DNA of 64,000 bases from Dactylellina haptotyla (taxonomy: Eukaryota > Ascomycota > Orbiliomycetes > Orbiliales > Orbiliaceae): NCBI GenBank assembly GCA_031310005.1, contig CM062385.1, positions 992,001 to 1,056,000 of the forward strand, in the 5' to 3' direction. Shown here in pieces: positions 35,284 through 47,639 of the stretch (its first letter is position 1; each line of letters starts with the position of its first letter). A model generated the notes under the pieces. That model was not told the origin of the DNA and did no database searches. It saw only the letters and a program-made list of their open reading frames with translations. The position numbers and the translations under genes are program-made.

Positions 35284-38200
35284 ATGAAGGAAGACAAATA
35301 TGAATCCCAAGCAAACCAAATAAGACAGGTAAGACTCCCAAACAATCGTCCTGAACCGATCCCGAACTGTTCTCACCAATATATACTGACGAATTACCTA
35401 TAATCAATAGCTATGTGAGCAAAATGGAATGGAGGTGTACACAAAGCTTATCCGTCGACTTATCACTGGGAACGCCCCCACCATTTTCCCAAACATCAAC
35501 AGACCCATCGAGAACACTCATAACTACAGGCTACTAGCTGAAGAAATCCAGAAGGCTTCGGGAAACACAAATCTTGCCAGAGATATCGCGGAAGCGATTG
35601 CTGGCAACGATGCCGATTTGTTCAAAGACTTTGACCTTGCTGGTTTCATGCGGCATTTTAATCTCGACGCACTTGGCCGAAGTGTTTTCGCGCTGGGTTT
35701 CAAGAATAGCCCTAAACAAGATCTGCGGACGAAAGGTATTACCCTTGCCCTCCATCCTTTTGACGTGATTTTATTTGACATTTGATGTTCGCTAACGCAC
35801 GCCTCAAAAACATCTTCCCAGCTCATGATATTATTACCAACGCCTTCACTGCTATGCTGGATATCCTCTCAAACCCCACCAAACACGAAAATTGGGACTC
35901 CCCCCTCATCGCACAATATCTTGCCGACTATCTCTCCGAACCAGTCCCTACCTTTTTCGACCAAAACGCCAAATTGAATCTTTCGTATGCCGCACGCGTT
36001 CGATTCAGTTCGACCACCATACCCGAAGAAATACAAAACATTACCGAACCTGTTGAGAAAATGCGGGGTCAGGAATCCTTGAAACGTCTTTTCACAATGG
36101 CTGGCTCTAACAGCACAAATTCTCTCGATTCATGTCGGGAAGTTCTCAAAAGAAAGTGGAAAGTGGAGCTCAGTGAGGAGGAGGTTGCGGATATGCTCGT
36201 CACAATGGCCACTAGCCCACACCCCACTGACTGGAATCCGGAAATATTCGTCAAAGCTATCATGGAAAATAATATCGGGCCCGCCTTTGACTGGAGTTTG
36301 TTGATTGAATTGCTCGACAAACCCGAATTCGTCATTGAAGATTCCGATGGACTCTCCCTTCTCATCAAGGGCCTCCTTGTCGCAACCCAGAAGAACCCAG
36401 ACCTCGAAATTTCCCGCCTCTGGTCAGGAGTCAAGAACAACCCAAAGTCTCAATTATCCATAATGAAAGCTCTTCTCAGTCGCCGTTTCGAAGGATTTAA
36501 CTTGACCAAAGTTCCCAACTGGCAACGAATCGTCTCGATCAATGACCAATTCCAAGATGCCCCAGCCAAGCTATCCGCCTTAGCCACAACTTATGAAAAC
36601 CAAAAGCTGAATTCTCTCGGCGCCGTACAGTCCCTCCTTTATCTTGCTGTAGACCGTTCCGTCCCAAAAGATATCAAAGCCGAAGCCGGTGCACTCGTTG
36701 ACCGCCAGTGGAAGCTCGTCCCAGAGCTCCTTCTTGTGGGCGCTTTTATCGCTGACAAGCCTTGGAACCCTGAGCATGAAGCAATAGTTAAGAGATTATT
36801 TGGATCATTCTTTGAAGGCTCGCCATCGCGACAGTTGGTCTTCTATCTTTTGTGGAGCTATGATAGGATTGGGGTGATGGAACGCTTCGTTGAGATTTAC
36901 CGAGCTGACAAACTCAAGGTTACACGTATCTTGGAAATCGCAAAGGAGATCCAGATTCTTTGGGACCTCACCAAGTCTATTTCGTATTACGAACTGGCGC
37001 TTGACATAGCCTGTCTGGCCGCTGTTTCTGAAGCCCTTAATCTCGAAAAATGGCTCGCCGAAATGTTCGCCGAAAATGGGAAAGATTTTATCGACCAAAC
37101 ACTTGTCTTCTTGGAGACCAGAAGCTCTGCTGATTACGAATTTCAACCTTCTGAACCCGAGAAAGGCAAGGGCCAAATCAATCTCCACGCGGCTGAAGTT
37201 GGCCAAATTCTCGAAGCGTGCGAACAATCCGAACATGCAACTCTCACCGCTCCTGACCAGCGCGAATTTATGGTTTCCATCCAAAGGAAATGCATTCAGT
37301 CCTACCCTCGGCTGATAAATCTCCGCCAAGGTCACGATCATATCATTTTGTCCGCGAATCGCAATAAGAACACGTTCTCGCCCGATGTCGACAAGAAGAT
37401 GCAGGAATACTACCAGAAAATGTATAGTGGCGAAATCACTATTACAACTATGGTCAAGGACCTGCAGAATCTCAAAAATTCCGATACTGTTCAAGATCAA
37501 GACCTCTTCGCATGCATGATACACAGCCTTTTCGATGAATATACTTGTTACCCATCGTACCCTATAGAACCGTTGGCTACAACCTCGGTCCTCTTCGGTA
37601 GCCTCATAGAGTATCATTTGCTAGAGGGATTAGCGTTAAACGTCGCACTAGGCATGGTCTTGGATGCTGTTAAGAAACATCCTCCGAAAGACAACATGTA
37701 TAAATTCGGTCTCCAGGCTCTTAAACATTTCCCCAAGAGACTGCAGGAATGGCGTGGGTTCTGTCAACATCTAACCACGATCCCGGGGTTACAAAACACA
37801 GATATCATGGAGATTGCTCAACGGGTAGTATCTTCTGGAGACGGCCAAGCTGCACTCAGCGATTTGGACGCCGAGGGAGAACTGATCTTCCCAGCCCCAG
37901 GTTTGACCAATGGGGCTATTGAGCCAGTTCTGACTCCACAACCAGTTGCTGCTTTCAGAGCCTTGAAACTCGACCGATCCCCTCAAGACGAGGATTCTTA
38001 TGAGGAGCCAGTAGAACGAGTTCGAGACAAAGTTCTGTTCATCGTCAACAATCTTACCGCCTCAAATTTCGATGTCAAACTTAAGGAATTCCAAAGCTGC
38101 ATGAACGAAAAGGCGTACAGATGGTTCGCGGACTATCTTGTCGTTCAGCGTGCTCGCCTGGAGCCAAACAATCAGAAACTCTACATAGACTTCTTAGACG

Positions 38201-41200
38201 GACTTGATAGCAAGACCTTGCATGCTGAGGTCCTGCACGAAACCTACCGAAACGCTTTCAACCTCCTCAATAATGAAAACACAATTCACTCTGCAACTGA
38301 TCGTGCACATCTCAAACATCTCGGCATCTGGCTTGGAGGCTTGACACTCGCAAAAGACAAGCCGATCAAGCACAAAGTCATCGCTTTCAAAGAACTTCTA
38401 ATTGAAGCGTATGATACTCAGCGCCTCGTGGTGGCTTTACCTTTTACCTGCAAAGTGCTCGAACAAGCCAGTAAATCCACAATTTTCAGACCACCCAACC
38501 CTTGGACCATGGCCATACTCAGGCTCCTCGCGGAGCTTTACCGATTTGCCGAGTTGAAGCTAAACCTTAAATTCGAAATCGAGGTTCTCTGTAAGGCCCT
38601 TGGCACGGATATCAAAGTCATAGAGGCTTCCACCGAAATTCGAGATCGTCCACCACTTCAAGACGAAACTGAGGCAATCGTTGAAGGTTTGGCCGATTAT
38701 GGTGGGATGATGTTCCCAAGAGATGATCGTGCCGACCGCTTCTCCGAAAATGCAATCAATTCTCTCCTTCCTGACCTTCACAACCAGATTGTTATCAATA
38801 ACACTCTGAACGGTTTCGGCCAGCATCCAAAGATCAGGAGTATCCTCACTGCCGCGATAGAGCGCGCCATTCGGGAAATAATGTCGCCCGTTGTTGAACG
38901 TTCTGTCACTATCGCTGCGATTTCAACTAGTCAACTTATCTTGAAGGATTTTGCTACTGAGCCGAATGAGGAAAAGATGAGAAAGGCCGCCCATAGTATG
39001 GTGCAAACAATGGCCGGGAGCCTCGCCCTTGTTACTTGCAAGGAACCCCTACGAATGAGCATGTCTAATCATATCCGTCAATTACTCGCCACCAATGGTT
39101 ATCCAGAACCTTCATTCGCGGACCAAGCCATTCTAGTTATTGTTAATGACAATTTAGAACTCGCCTCTGCTGTGATCGAAAGAGCCGCTCAGGAGAAGGC
39201 AATGCCAGAAATTGATGATAATCTTCAACAAGCTTATGCAGTCCGAAGACTGCACCGCGAGCGCTCCCGACAGAACGGCCAACCCTTTACCGACCCAGCC
39301 ATATCTCGATATATGGTTTCCCTTCCTGAACCCTTCCGCCTCAAGCCTGGCGGTCTCTCTCCCACGCAGCTTAATGTATACGATGACTTCTCGCGTATGC
39401 CTCGAGCTTCGGGTGAGGCAATCGCCACCGCTCGGATGTCACAGGAAGTTATCAACGATTTTGCACCTATCAGCGGCCAAGCCAGCGAAGGACCTTCGCC
39501 TGTCCCTCTTACCCACCAAAATCTTGCTCTTGCTCAGCAGCAACAGCAGCAGCAGCAACAGCAGCCACAGCAGCGACAAGGTCTTTTGCCTCCTCCGTCG
39601 ATTGTGTCGCGACCAGCTCAAAGTCCTGGTGAGATGTTCAAAACAACCCGTGATCGTATGTTTGAACTTCTCAATGAGATTAGTGTACTTCTGAAAGAAG
39701 TTTCCGGCGAGTCACTTGTCGACCTTCCTGAGAGTAGCCATCTCAAGACTTTGATGAATGACTTTATCCGTGTTGCTGCTGGTTCTCCTTTCATGGACAA
39801 TCTTTGCATGGCGCTAGCTGGTAATTTGTGTAGGTTGCTATATAGCCAGGCTGAAACCGCCATCGAAGCTGAAACTTTCGTATTCTTGCTTGAGAAGCTC
39901 TGCCAACTTTCCCAGAGCACAGCCCAGGAAGTCATGGCATTGCTTGTTTCTCAAGAGAATGAGGTACGTTATCTTTAATTAACCGCCCCTGTACATTGCT
40001 TCTAACATCGGGTGTTAGCAACTCTTCAACCTTCCCGTTACAATTCTCCTTATTCGTAGCCGATTGATCACCCTCAACATGCTTGACGTGTCCATAGCCC
40101 GTGCTATTGAAAATCGGAAGCCAGGTGCAATCGAGTTTCTCTCCAGTCTTATTAGAGAAATTGTTCTGGGACCAGATCCAATTGCCCTCCGATCCGACTT
40201 TGCCTCTAGCTTGGACAAACTTATTCACTTTGTCCAACAAGATCCTCAGAACAATGTCGGTCGTTCGCTCCTTCAAGACTTGCAGAAATTTGAGATGCCT
40301 CCTCCTCCTCCAGAGGAAGAGCAACCCCCAGAAGAGGTCACTATTCGTGATCAGCTTGCGTATATCTTCGAGGAGTGGGTTCAGCTCTGTGATCACCCTT
40401 CGACAACTGAGAAAAGCTTCGCTGCCTTTATCTCCCAATTGTATCACGAAAAGACCCTTGAGGATCAATCCACATCCTCACTCTTCTTCCGGACCTGTGT
40501 TGAAACCGCGATCGAACACCATGAAAAAGAAATAACCACGGCTGAAGATCCAACTTTCAACAGCGTCTACAATCAAGTTGATAGCTTGGCCAAGCTCATA
40601 ATATTGCTGGCTAAGTATCATCTTGAGGAGGCAGATGAGGATAGTGTCAACAAAGCCGAGTATCTCAAGGCCATCTTTGCTGTTATCATCCTAGTTTTCA
40701 ACCATCAGCACGAACTCATGAATGGCGCCGTCTTCAATCAGAAAGCCTTCTACAGACTATTCTCCAGCCTTTTGTGCGAGTGGCACGAGGTCGAGGATCA
40801 ACTCGAAGCGTACCAGCGCCCAATAATGTTGGCCTTCTAGTAAGTAGTCCTTCACCAATGGATATATTTCATTTATAACAGCTAACAGAAGAAATAGCGA
40901 ATTGGTCATGGCCATTCAGCCGGTGTACTATCCTGCATTTGCTTTTGCATGGGCCAGCCTCGTTGCTCACCGCTTATTCGTTCCCAAGATGATTGCGATC
41001 ACTGATGATGATGGATGGAACCTTTACGAACGTGTGCTTGAGAGGTTGCTTCGGTATCTTGGTGGCCTAGTTAAGTCTCCGGAGTTGGTAGACGAAATCC
41101 TCCACTTCTACAGAGGCATACTACGCTTCCTTCTTGTCCTCCACCACGATTTCCCTGACTTTTTGGCCGAGTATCATAATTCGATATGCGCTGCCATCCC

Positions 41201-42072
41201 GAGCAATTGCACGCAACTCCGCAACCTCATCTTGAGCGCGTTCCCAATTGGCTCCAAGGAATTACCGGACCCTTTCACGCATGGTCTCAAGGTCGACAGA
41301 TTGCCGGAGATCCGCAAGGCACCTAAGCTCGCCTTGCCACATTCTTTCGGCGAACGTCTCGCTCACCTCGAAATCAAGGAGGCGGTCGATCGATGCCTTA
41401 CCGAAGGGTCTAAGGAGGAAGATATCACTCTTATCGCATCCAAGATGATCCTAAAATCCCCGGGCTTTGACCGAGTCAATGTCGATGACTTCTCACTTAA
41501 TTGTCTGGTTATCTACGTCGTGATGCATGCGATTACTGCTGGAGAGAAGCGGGGAACTGCAGCATTCATCCCACATTCACCACACACTACCTTCTTATTC
41601 GAGCTTGTTCAGGCCTTCAACCCCGAAGGTACGTAAATTTATGCCCCATACCCGTAAAAAAACGTCTGCTAATGTTTGAAATAGCTCGCTATTACTTCTT
41701 GGGCGCTATGGCCAATCAACTCCGCTACCCTAACAGTCATACCCATTTCTTCAGCTGCACCCTTCTCTCGCTCTTTGGCCATGTCAAAGGAACTCCGTAC
41801 GAGCTCGACATTCGTCAACAGATTACACGTGTCCTTCTGGAACGCCTGATAGTACACCGGCCGCATCCATGGGGGTTGATAATCACACTCTTGGAACTGT
41901 TGAAGAATCCAAGCTACGAGTTCTGGAATCTTAGCTTTATTAAAGCTGCGCCAGAGGTAACCACTTCATTATTTCCTTATTTAGAAGCCTTACGTATACT
42001 AACGAGAAAACACAGATCGAGAAGCTCTTTGACGCATTGTTTGCGCATGTTAACCACAGCCCACAACTCTAA
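35284..42072 (+). CDS. NOT1: CCR4-NOT complex scaffold subunit Not1 (CNOT1)
   Basis: Spliced model of at least 2130 aa, exons 35284-35328, 35411-35735, 35822-39963, 40019-40839, 40898-41628, 41685-41956 and 42016-42072. Not1 is the cytoplasmic and nuclear scaffold that holds the Caf1-Ccr4 deadenylases, Caf40 and the Not module. The N-terminal part is HEAT-repeat-like; the MIF4G-type Caf1-binding part falls at about residues 856-1056. The Caf40-binding DUF3819 bundle is at about 1100-1240 ([37 protein letters not shown]). A polyQ linker near 39535-39579 follows. The Not1 C-terminal domain starts near 1778 ([20 protein letters not shown]) and ends [14 protein letters not shown]. Introns are 55-86 nt. 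The start given is the first ATG, but conserved in-frame sequence lies upstream (see findings), so the real N-terminus is probably longer. Confidence 0.95.
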
Positions 42073-43454
42073 GTGTCAGGATGCTAGGGTCCCACTTAGT
42101 AACACTCTAATCGGTCATATATAACCCGACATCGGATCTTTTACCCGTTTATACTATCTCCCTAGAAGTCCTGCCATCGTGTTGTTTCTTTTCTCTTGTT
42201 ATTATTCATGACCAAAGCTATATCCGGAGTTTGCGACGTTCACGGTTTATATGGGATATGAGTTTTCAGGTTCACTCTTCTTTTTTAGGGTTTTTCATAA
42301 TTAGAGGGTCTTTCCCCTAACGACTTTGACGCATCCCCCCTACATATACATGCAAAGCGAGATCCTTCAACTTTTTATTCCCGTCTATATTTTTGCTCGC
42401 CTTCAACCCACCCCCTTTTATTTGATGTTCTTTGTTTCCTCGAGATTTGCATTTTTCTTGGGGTTCATCTTTAAAAATCCTTTTTCTATTTCAGTAACAT
42501 TCCTTTTACTGTCGAGTGGGCTGTTTCAGGAATCCATTTCACGTATGTCTGGTTCTCTTCACGGTAATTCATGATGGGTGTTCAAAAGTATTTTGTTTGG
42601 CTTTCCTTTTAATACGGCATTAATTTTTATTTTTTTACTTTATTTTTTTTTAAAAACTTCCTGTATATTTTATACTACCCCTTTTTTTATTACAAACAGA
42701 AGAGCTCTCCTACCCTTTTATGTCAGTGCTTTTTTGAATGTGGAAAAAGCCTGTTTCTAAGGCCCTGAAATGTTAATACGATTAGCCTTTGTGTATATCA
42801 CTCTCCAGATCCTCTCCTGATTTCTACCTTCGTTACCCTAACATTTGACTGTCTCTCCCTCTCCACCATGTCTTGTCGAGAGGTACCCCACACTTTATAT
42901 ATCTCAATACTTTCTCTCTCTCTTTATGCAACTACAGCTACCATCCCATCCATCTTCTATCTTCTACAAACGTGTGATATCCTCTCGCACAGGTACATAT
43001 TAATTTTTTGATCCAAGAACCGTAGCGTTCTGGGATATCCACAAATCAAAAACTCAAAAGTGTCTTTTTTTTTTTTTTTTTTAAAGTTGTTTCGTTTCAA
43101 GTCACTCTTTATATCGTTGGTAGAACCTGGTAATTCCCAACATCCTAGGTTCTTCCTTATGATCTTCAGTTCCAGAACATATAATATTAATACTATTATC
43201 AACAATCTACAATTTGAGAAGAATGTCTAATACTCTCAAGATCTCACATAAAGACAAAGATATTAGCAATTGAAGGTATATTTCAAAAGAAAAAGCTAGG
43301 AAATAATTTTTCCATCAAATTCTTAAAGTCATTTACTCGTATAAGAACAGAAATTATAATTACAGGCTAAAAGCAAACACGTCCAGAAAAACGCCAAAAT
43401 TCAATACATTACCTTACCCTTTGAGTTGCATCAGGAAAACAAGAGCTGGCGGCT
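42073..43454. other. Convergent intergenic region, T-rich
   Basis: Between the 3' ends of NOT1 and the secreted-protein gene. Long T-rich tracts on the plus strand, no gene. An 18-T run lies at 43065-43082. Confidence 0.5.
43065..43082. repeat. (T)18 homopolymer
   Basis: Uninterrupted run of 18 T in a T-rich intergenic region. Confidence 0.85.
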
Positions 43455-44351
43455 TTACAAAGTTGGCTTCTTCATAGCCTTCATGTCCGCATGGGCAGCG
43501 ATAACCTTAGTTCGCAAAGTCTCGATCTCCTTGAAAACGGAATCAGGAACAGCGGAAGACTTGAACCAGGTGGCGAGATCGGTCTTTCCGATAAGCTCAG
43601 CCTCCTTGACGAATCGGTCCCTCATTGAACCCTTTCTGAGATCATCAAAAACGGAGGCATCGGTTTCCTTAATCTTGGCCATGACGGTAGAAGAAACATC
43701 ATCCCTCAACGATGCCCATCGGATGAAACGATCCTTGCGGGTCAGCTTATAACCTTCAGGGCGTTTAGGGTGGGGCTTTCCACCGGCTGGCTTTGAACCT
43801 GGACTGGGGAACGGAGTAGGCAGGGCATCCATTTTAGGAACCTCCTTCGCCCAGAGGGCTTTACGAGCCTGGTAGAGCTTCATGCCCACGTCGGCCATCT
43901 TCTTGTAGGTGGTATCGTCGAGGCTGTCGAGAAATTTCACTTGCTCCGCTGTGGCGTTGTGCTTTTTGGCACGCATGAGAGCCCATTCCTTCGCGGTGAA
44001 CTTGGGTGTATCAGACTTGGGATTGTCAGCCTCGCGTCTTCGCATCCTTCCGGACTCGATTGGTACGCTGCGGAGGTAGATTTTGTCGCCGCGGTATCTG
44101 TTGTATGGTCGGTAACCGGGTCGGTAGCCGGGTCGGTAGGGTCGGTATTTGGGTAGATTTGAGTCGATGAGTTTTCGATCCCGAACGCAGGAACGTCCAG
44201 GGTGGCCGGGGGCATCAATGGCCTGGAAGTAACCTGGAGGGCAATCATCACGGTTGAGGTAATCACCACGGTCGAGATAATCACCATAGTGAGCCACTAC
44301 GGAGGTAGCAGCGGCCAAGGCAGTGACAAGGGCGGCGATAGTGATCTTCAT
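43455..44351 (-). CDS. Secreted protein of unknown function, 298 aa
   Basis: Intronless. The first 20 residues (MKITIAALVTALAAATSVVA) are a strong signal peptide, and no later membrane helix exists. The mature N-terminus has a small Asp/Tyr repeat (YGDYLDRGDYLNRDD) and two cysteines around CPPGYF...GRSC, which could pair. A Tyr/Arg/Pro/Gly tract follows, with the near-tandem unit YRPG repeated three times. After a dibasic site (RMRRRE), which might be cut by a Kex2-type protease, two helical Lys/Asp/Trp-containing parts are split by a Pro/Lys linker. I do not recognise the family. Small size, signal peptide, basic charge and no known domain fit a secreted effector or wall-associated protein, but this is only inference. 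The start ATG is the one that gives the signal peptide. Confidence 0.65.
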   Translation of the reverse strand: MKITIAALVTALAAATSVVAHYGDYLDRGDYLNRDDCPPGYFQAIDAPGHPGRSCVRDRKLIDSNLPKYRPYRPGYRPGYRPYNRYRGDKIYLRSVPIESGRMRRREADNPKSDTPKFTAKEWALMRAKKHNATAEQVKFLDSLDDTTYKKMADVGMKLYQARKALWAKEVPKMDALPTPFPSPGSKPAGGKPHPKRPEGYKLTRKDRFIRWASLRDDVSSTVMAKIKETDASVFDDLRKGSMRDRFVKEAELIGKTDLATWFKSSAVPDSVFKEIETLRTKVIAAHADMKAMKKPTL

Positions 44352-45680
44352 TTCGACTGCAGTAGGGTAGTGTATATGGTAGAATTGAAGCGGAGGTGTT
44401 TATAAGGTTGGAGGCTTCGTGATAGCTAAGGAATACGGGTTACTAAGTACGTTAAAGAAAATTTTACAAAAAACAAGAACCAGCCTTGTTTAATATAGAA
44501 ATGAAATAAGTGGGCCAGCCACAAACGGTTAAGAACAGTGGAGTATTGGTGGATCGGTTGATAGGAATGACGCGGGTGAGATGGGAAAGACCAGTTGGCA
44601 GGGACGGGCTACTCGATCCTATATATACAATACTCTCCGGCGTCGAAAGCCACTATCTGCAGCAATAGGGATAACCATCTCGCCTTTTTGTGTTGCCCGA
44701 CGTTGGATTCGAACAGGGGGTGCCTGGCCTGTCCTGTTTGGGGTTGTCCTCCAGCTCGTCGCGGACCAATGTCGAGGCAACCTCACGACGGACAGCTCCT
44801 TGGCTGACATCGGGGAGTGTATCTGCTGGCTATCGTGTGGTTCGAGCACCTTCAAGTGGGCATGTGTTCCAGGGAAAGCTGCCCCTCATCACGATCGTTG
44901 ATGTTGCATATTCGATTGGAGTTACGGATTCAAAACCCAGGTACTTAGGAACCAAGCCCACCTTAGCAGCTGTAGCCGGTGTGTGCCCAAAAGAGGCTCT
45001 GGGCATGCCGAACTGCGTAACCTTTGCACCACCCTCCGGCCTCTTTGAAGGCAGTCTAGGGTCGGAGACTCAAACCGAGTCCATCTGAATCCATGTGTAC
45101 CGAAACGTTTCTTCCCAGCTTAAGATTTTAAGCCTAGGAAGCCCTTCCGAGCCAGACGGAATGCCGGTTATCCGATTTCTAGAATACACATACCACTTTG
45201 ACCTTTCGGTCGTGCTTTTACCGTTACATTAGTTAAGTGTTTAGTCCCACTATCAGTATATCGTTTGACCTGTCTCTAGCTGGCAGAATTGGAAACCGGA
45301 CGTTTTATACATTTAGCTAGGTCTCTGTGGCATTCTGGAACCCCATCCAAACTAATCTAGGTTTCCAAATTCCCATAACACCCGTTAAAGACGTCATATC
45401 ATTCCCTTATTCACTTCGCGCCAGAAGTACGACCTAGTGAATAAGATGGTCTCTTGGTCGACAGACTTATTCTATACTGTGTAATTCAAGTCTTTACGAC
45501 CAATTCAGACAGACTAATTACGGACCCCGGCATGGGTGGCTACACAAACATTTATAATTCTAGTCAGATGCAAATATGCATATTTGAACTCTCGCTCTAT
45601 GCTTGGCGCTACATTGAACTATGCTATACCCTAGCTATTTGGATATTCACTCGCTATGAAACCAAATTATCTTTTTGCCT
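44352..45680. other. 1.3-kb intergenic region
   Basis: No gene recognised. From 44590 to 45090 the plus strand is open in overlapping frames, but without an ATG start or known motif. From 45100 on it is A/T-rich and looks non-coding. Confidence 0.4.
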
Positions 45681-47214
45681 TCACCTAGAAGATACCTTCT
45701 CTGCGTAGTTCTGGTATATTGCCTCATCAATACTATCTCCTAATTCCTCTGACATACGGTTTCTATGTTTCCTCCCACTTGCACCTGTACGCCCGCCTCT
45801 CAAGTTATCGAAATCGGTTGGTGACCGTGAGCCGGCGGATATTTTCTTCGTTTGTCTCGGCGAGTTCGACAATCTATTGTTGAATCCTCTCCCAGTGCCA
45901 TTCCTCTCCGGTGTTAAGGGACCGGTGGAATACTCCCCGTTAATAAGATACCTATTCAAATCATAGTAATCCACCACCTGAGCGGACTTCCGCTGCGGCC
46001 TCTTCGGTGGTAACTGCGAGTCGAATTCTTCCTCATTATCGTGTATACGTCCCACCCTGCCAGGTGCCGTCTCTCTCTCTGGTGTCGTAAAAGGTGATTC
46101 TGTGTAAGTTTCGTCAGCCGCATCCTCGAGATTCGGAGGAACCACGACCTGGCTGAACTCCTGTCCGGACATGGTATCCGGCTGGCTACGAGGTAAGCGT
46201 GATGTATCCGTGGTTTGCGAGTCCGGAATCGGCATGACACGATAATTTATTCGCTTCTTTTTCTTGCGGGTACCGAGCTCCAGCGACCGCTTAAGTTCCC
46301 GAAACGAATACGTCTCCGTCTCCGCTTCGTCGTTTCCGCTCTCCATGTGACTTTCGATCTCATTCTCAAGAGGTAGCCCTGGGCTGAGCGTTTTCGATAT
46401 CTGTCTTTGACGAGCCTGTCGCCTCTTCCTACTGTGTATCACGGGCTGAGAATCCTCTTCGGTACTCTCCTCGGTCCGTTCTTCTTGCGGCATTCCCCCT
46501 CTCAACGTCTGCGTACTCTCCGCAACGCCAAACGGCGGTTGTGAATCTTCAACCACCACGTCCTCCATATTCGCGTCCTCCACATCCACATCCTCATCCT
46601 CATCGTGGGGTGCGCTGAAGCCACTATTATTATTATTAATGTTATCGTAGTAGGCTACTTTCTTAGGGCTGATCAGTGCTTCCCCAAAGAGTCCCAACTC
46701 CACAACACCCATGCGCTCCCTCCTCCGTTCCAGCGCATAGTCACGGGCGATTCTCGTGAGGATTTCTTGCATGCCAGTCAACTGCTTCTGCGTGGCCTCA
46801 TGTGCTTCCTTCCTCGCCTTTCGCTCCGCATCGTAGGACGTCGTCAGCGCATCCTGCAGATTATCCAGCTCATTGTACAGCTGGAATATCTGATGGGCGA
46901 GCGGGTCCGCCGATGTGTTTATGTTTCCGGTATCGCTGTTCCTGCGACTGGCATTGCTCTGACCGGCGGCGGTATGGGGAGAGTATAGGGGCGTCGGTGG
47001 CACCGCTGGGACATGAGCATATTGCCTGCCTCCTACAGTTTTCAGGCAGTTTAGCGGTCAGCCTTGCGGTCTGTTTAATTTTGCGTTGGGTGTGGTATTT
47101 TCTTTTGACTCTGTGCGACTTACGGTTCAGTGAGGGTGAAAGCGGGGAGGCTAACTCCCTGCCGCTTTCGAGGCGACGCTTTTTCGCAGAACGTGGGTTG
47201 AGATGGTCCGGCAT
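45681..47214 (-). CDS. Charged coiled-coil protein, probably nuclear, function unknown
   Basis: Spliced model of 480 aa, exons 47124-47214 and 45681-47032, joined by a 91-nt intron that restores an Arg codon. The N-terminus MPDHLNPRSAKKRRLESGRE has a basic nuclear-signal-like patch. Residues ~75-140 form a coiled coil (IFQLYNELDNLQDALTTSYD, then ERKARKEAHEATQKQLTGMQ). The centre has an acidic block (DEDEDVDVEDANMEDVVVED) and KRRQARQR and KKKKR basic clusters. Later parts carry Thr-Pro and Ser-Pro sites (TTPERE, LTPERN, GSRSPTDF) that suit CDK or MAPK phosphorylation. The end is Arg/Gly/Ser-rich. No enzymatic domain is visible. A chromatin or division-linked role is possible, but I cannot support a name. 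Confidence 0.6.
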
Positions 47215-47639
47215 GAAGCCCAGTATTGATTATAGCAATCAGACAGTGATTTAAGCGGGCGGTATCGAATGATTCGATCAGATGCTACGGTTTTTTGGTT
47301 TTTTTTGTAAAGGAGTAAGGAACAGATGCATGTGGCAAAGCTTGCAGAGTGAAAACACTGGAGGGGCAGGTTCTTTATGTCTGACGAGCATGCTGGCAGA
47401 GAGCAAGCAACAGAATTTCGCTTGCAGGCAGCGCGCGGCTGCTGATACCTGCAGTATGTGGGGGGCTATGTCAATTTCAGGCGTTTTTTGGATAAGTTTT
47501 CTGTATGCCTCAATAATTCCCGCCGTATATATACATGACATGATAAAAGGCTAATGTTGTCAAAGAAGATATCCAAAATAAAATGAGGTCCGTGAAAACA
47601 AAGAATGCTCATTCCCAAGCCTTTTTTTTGGCTATGCTA
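47215..47639. other. Intergenic region
   Basis: Promoter of the coiled-coil gene and 3' flank of the ETF-QO gene. No gene seen. Confidence 0.5.

Noticed and set aside
42284-42310. TTAGGGTTTTTC...TTAGAGGG, like telomere repeats
   Set aside because: A single unit in T-rich sequence without tandem repetition.
44690-44730. GGATTCGAAC, like a reversed tRNA T arm
   Set aside because: Stem bases do not pair and no anticodon arm is present.
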